From Tetrahymena elliotti 4EA (taxonomy: Eukaryota; Ciliophora; Oligohymenophorea; Hymenostomatida; Tetrahymenidae), in NCBI GenBank assembly GCA_000231825.2, contig JH720313.1:616130-680129 (forward strand): a DNA stretch of 64,000 nt, given 5' to 3'. Below are positions 63,154 to 64,000 of the stretch, piece by piece. Numbering within the stretch: position 1 is the stretch's first letter; each line of letters starts with the position of its first letter. Under the pieces are notes generated by a model that saw only the letters and a program-made list of their open reading frames with translations, had not been told where the DNA came from and made no database searches. Made by a program: the position numbers and the translations under genes.

Positions 63154-64000
63154 TCATTTTGTTTTATTAGAGTTAAATTTATTTAATTTTTCTTTTGCTA
63201 TTTTAAGAGTTCTTTTATATCTACTAACTACTTTTTTCATTCTGATATGTTCTATATATTTTTCTGATAATTTTTTAGGATTTCTTACTTTTTAATCTGT
63301 TTCTCTCACCAAGAATCTCAAAGGAGTTCCTTCAAGACCAAATTCTTCTGCCATTTTTTAACGCATGAATCTCATATAATTTGGTTTGAAAAGGACTTTG
63401 TCATTAACAAAGACTACAAAAGTAGGTGGACGAGACTTTACCTATGAGACAAATCTAATTTTGAGCTTATTGCCACCTTCTGTGGGAGCATTTTACACTT
63501 TTTTAAAACGGTTTAACCAGTCATTTAACATACCAGTTGAAATACGAATGTTCCATTTTTCATATGCTTTTAAAACATAATTCATCATTTCTTCTTTATC
63601 AGTTCCATTTTTCTTGGCACTCATACAATGCAAGTAAACTCCTCTAACTTAAGCTAAATTCTTTTCTAACTAATTATTCATGTATCTAAGAGCCTTTTTT
63701 TTGTATTCTTCAGGAACAAGATCCCATTTATTTACTACAAGAATTAAAGCTCTACCTTGATCACAAACATATTATGCAAGAGATAAATCTTAAGATTAAA
63801 AAGCACGAAGCGCATCGATCATACAAATAACTACATGAGATTACTTAACAGCTCTAATTGTATCACTTTAGATCTTCTTTTCTACTTCTGATACTTTTGT
63901 AATTTTTTTATCAATACCTGAAGTATCTACCAAATCAATCTTTCTTCCTCTATACACCCATTAAACTTTAATAGCATCTCTGGTTGTTCCAGCTAAATCA
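63154..64000 (-). CDS. EngA/Der-type double-Era-like GTPase, C-terminal part (5' end outside window)
   Basis: The visible 281 codons run to TGA 63,154-63,156 without introns. They start inside the second GTPase domain: DLAGTTRDAIKVQW (G2 switch region), DLVDTSGIDKK (G3, DTSG for the usual DTAG), LILVVNKWDLVPEEY (G4 NKWD) and MSAKK (G5). The KH-like C-terminal domain typical of EngA/Der follows: RISTGMLNDWLNRF, KLKIRFVSQVKSRPPTFVVF, VNDKVLFKPNYMRFMRQKM and FGLEGTPLRFLVRET. A basic tail of about 45 residues follows. Bacterial Der assembles the large ribosomal subunit; a eukaryotic copy is most likely organellar, here mitochondrial, but the targeting region lies beyond the window edge. Confidence 0.9.

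Noticed and set aside
63386..63580. 64-codon + strand frame
   Set aside because: Antisense shadow of the conserved EngA/Der KH-like domain on the - strand.
1..64000. Euplotes or Paramecium as source
   Set aside because: Conserved genes end at TGA and use TAA/TAG as Gln, which excludes the Euplotes code (TGA Cys); introns of 44-875 nt exclude the 20-34 nt introns of Paramecium.
1..64000. tRNA, rRNA, CRISPR, telomere (CCCCAA) and chromosome breakage sequences
   Set aside because: Looked for by eye on both strands; no T-loop/anticodon arrangement, regular spacer array, telomere repeat or breakage motif was found. A tRNAscan/Infernal run would be decisive.

Overview
The window is nuclear DNA of a ciliate and looks like Tetrahymena or a close hymenostome. 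It is extremely AT-rich. Conserved proteins read through only if TAA and TAG are glutamine and TGA is the sole stop, as in NAA30, VPS18 and the two LCAT-like enzymes. Introns are GT-AG and about 44 to 875 nt, too long for Paramecium. The conventional code hides nearly every gene here.

Layout. 1-9,695 has no intact recognisable gene but carries a degenerate tandem family on the + strand; the copies near 2.1-3.6 kb and 4.3-6.0 kb align to each other. 9.7-31.3 kb is gene-dense: a DCAF11/WDR23 CUL4 receptor (-), a divergent protein kinase (+), a small secreted or membrane protein (+), VPS18 of the endolysosomal tether (-), two ciliate proteins of unknown role (+), a membrane-anchored aspartic protease (+), the NatC catalytic subunit NAA30 (+) and a CK1-family kinase (-). 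31.3-34.7 kb is nearly empty. 34.7-45.4 kb is one giant gene: WD40-like repeats, a beta-helix-like region, a Cys-rich stretch and a multi-pass membrane end. Next come a carbohydrate-binding-family-9-like secreted protein with two apparent frameshifts and two paralogous LCAT/PLA2G15-like lipid acylhydrolases. Between the two lipases lie a dead Tc1/mariner transposase (DD34E), a locally GC-rich island and a roughly 300-bp tandem repeat. The right end has a two-pass membrane protein (+), the microtubule inner protein CFAP141 (-) and the C-terminal part of an EngA/Der-type GTPase (-), which runs off the edge.

The genes do not form a pathway. Secretory and endolysosomal themes recur (VPS18, aspartic protease, LCAT-like enzymes, giant ectodomain protein), as expected for a phagotrophic ciliate. 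No tRNA, rRNA, CRISPR array, telomere repeat or Tetrahymena-type chromosome breakage sequence was seen by eye. The transposon relic and the degenerate array are more typical of micronucleus-limited or poorly purged DNA than of a clean macronuclear chromosome, so the nuclear origin is left open.
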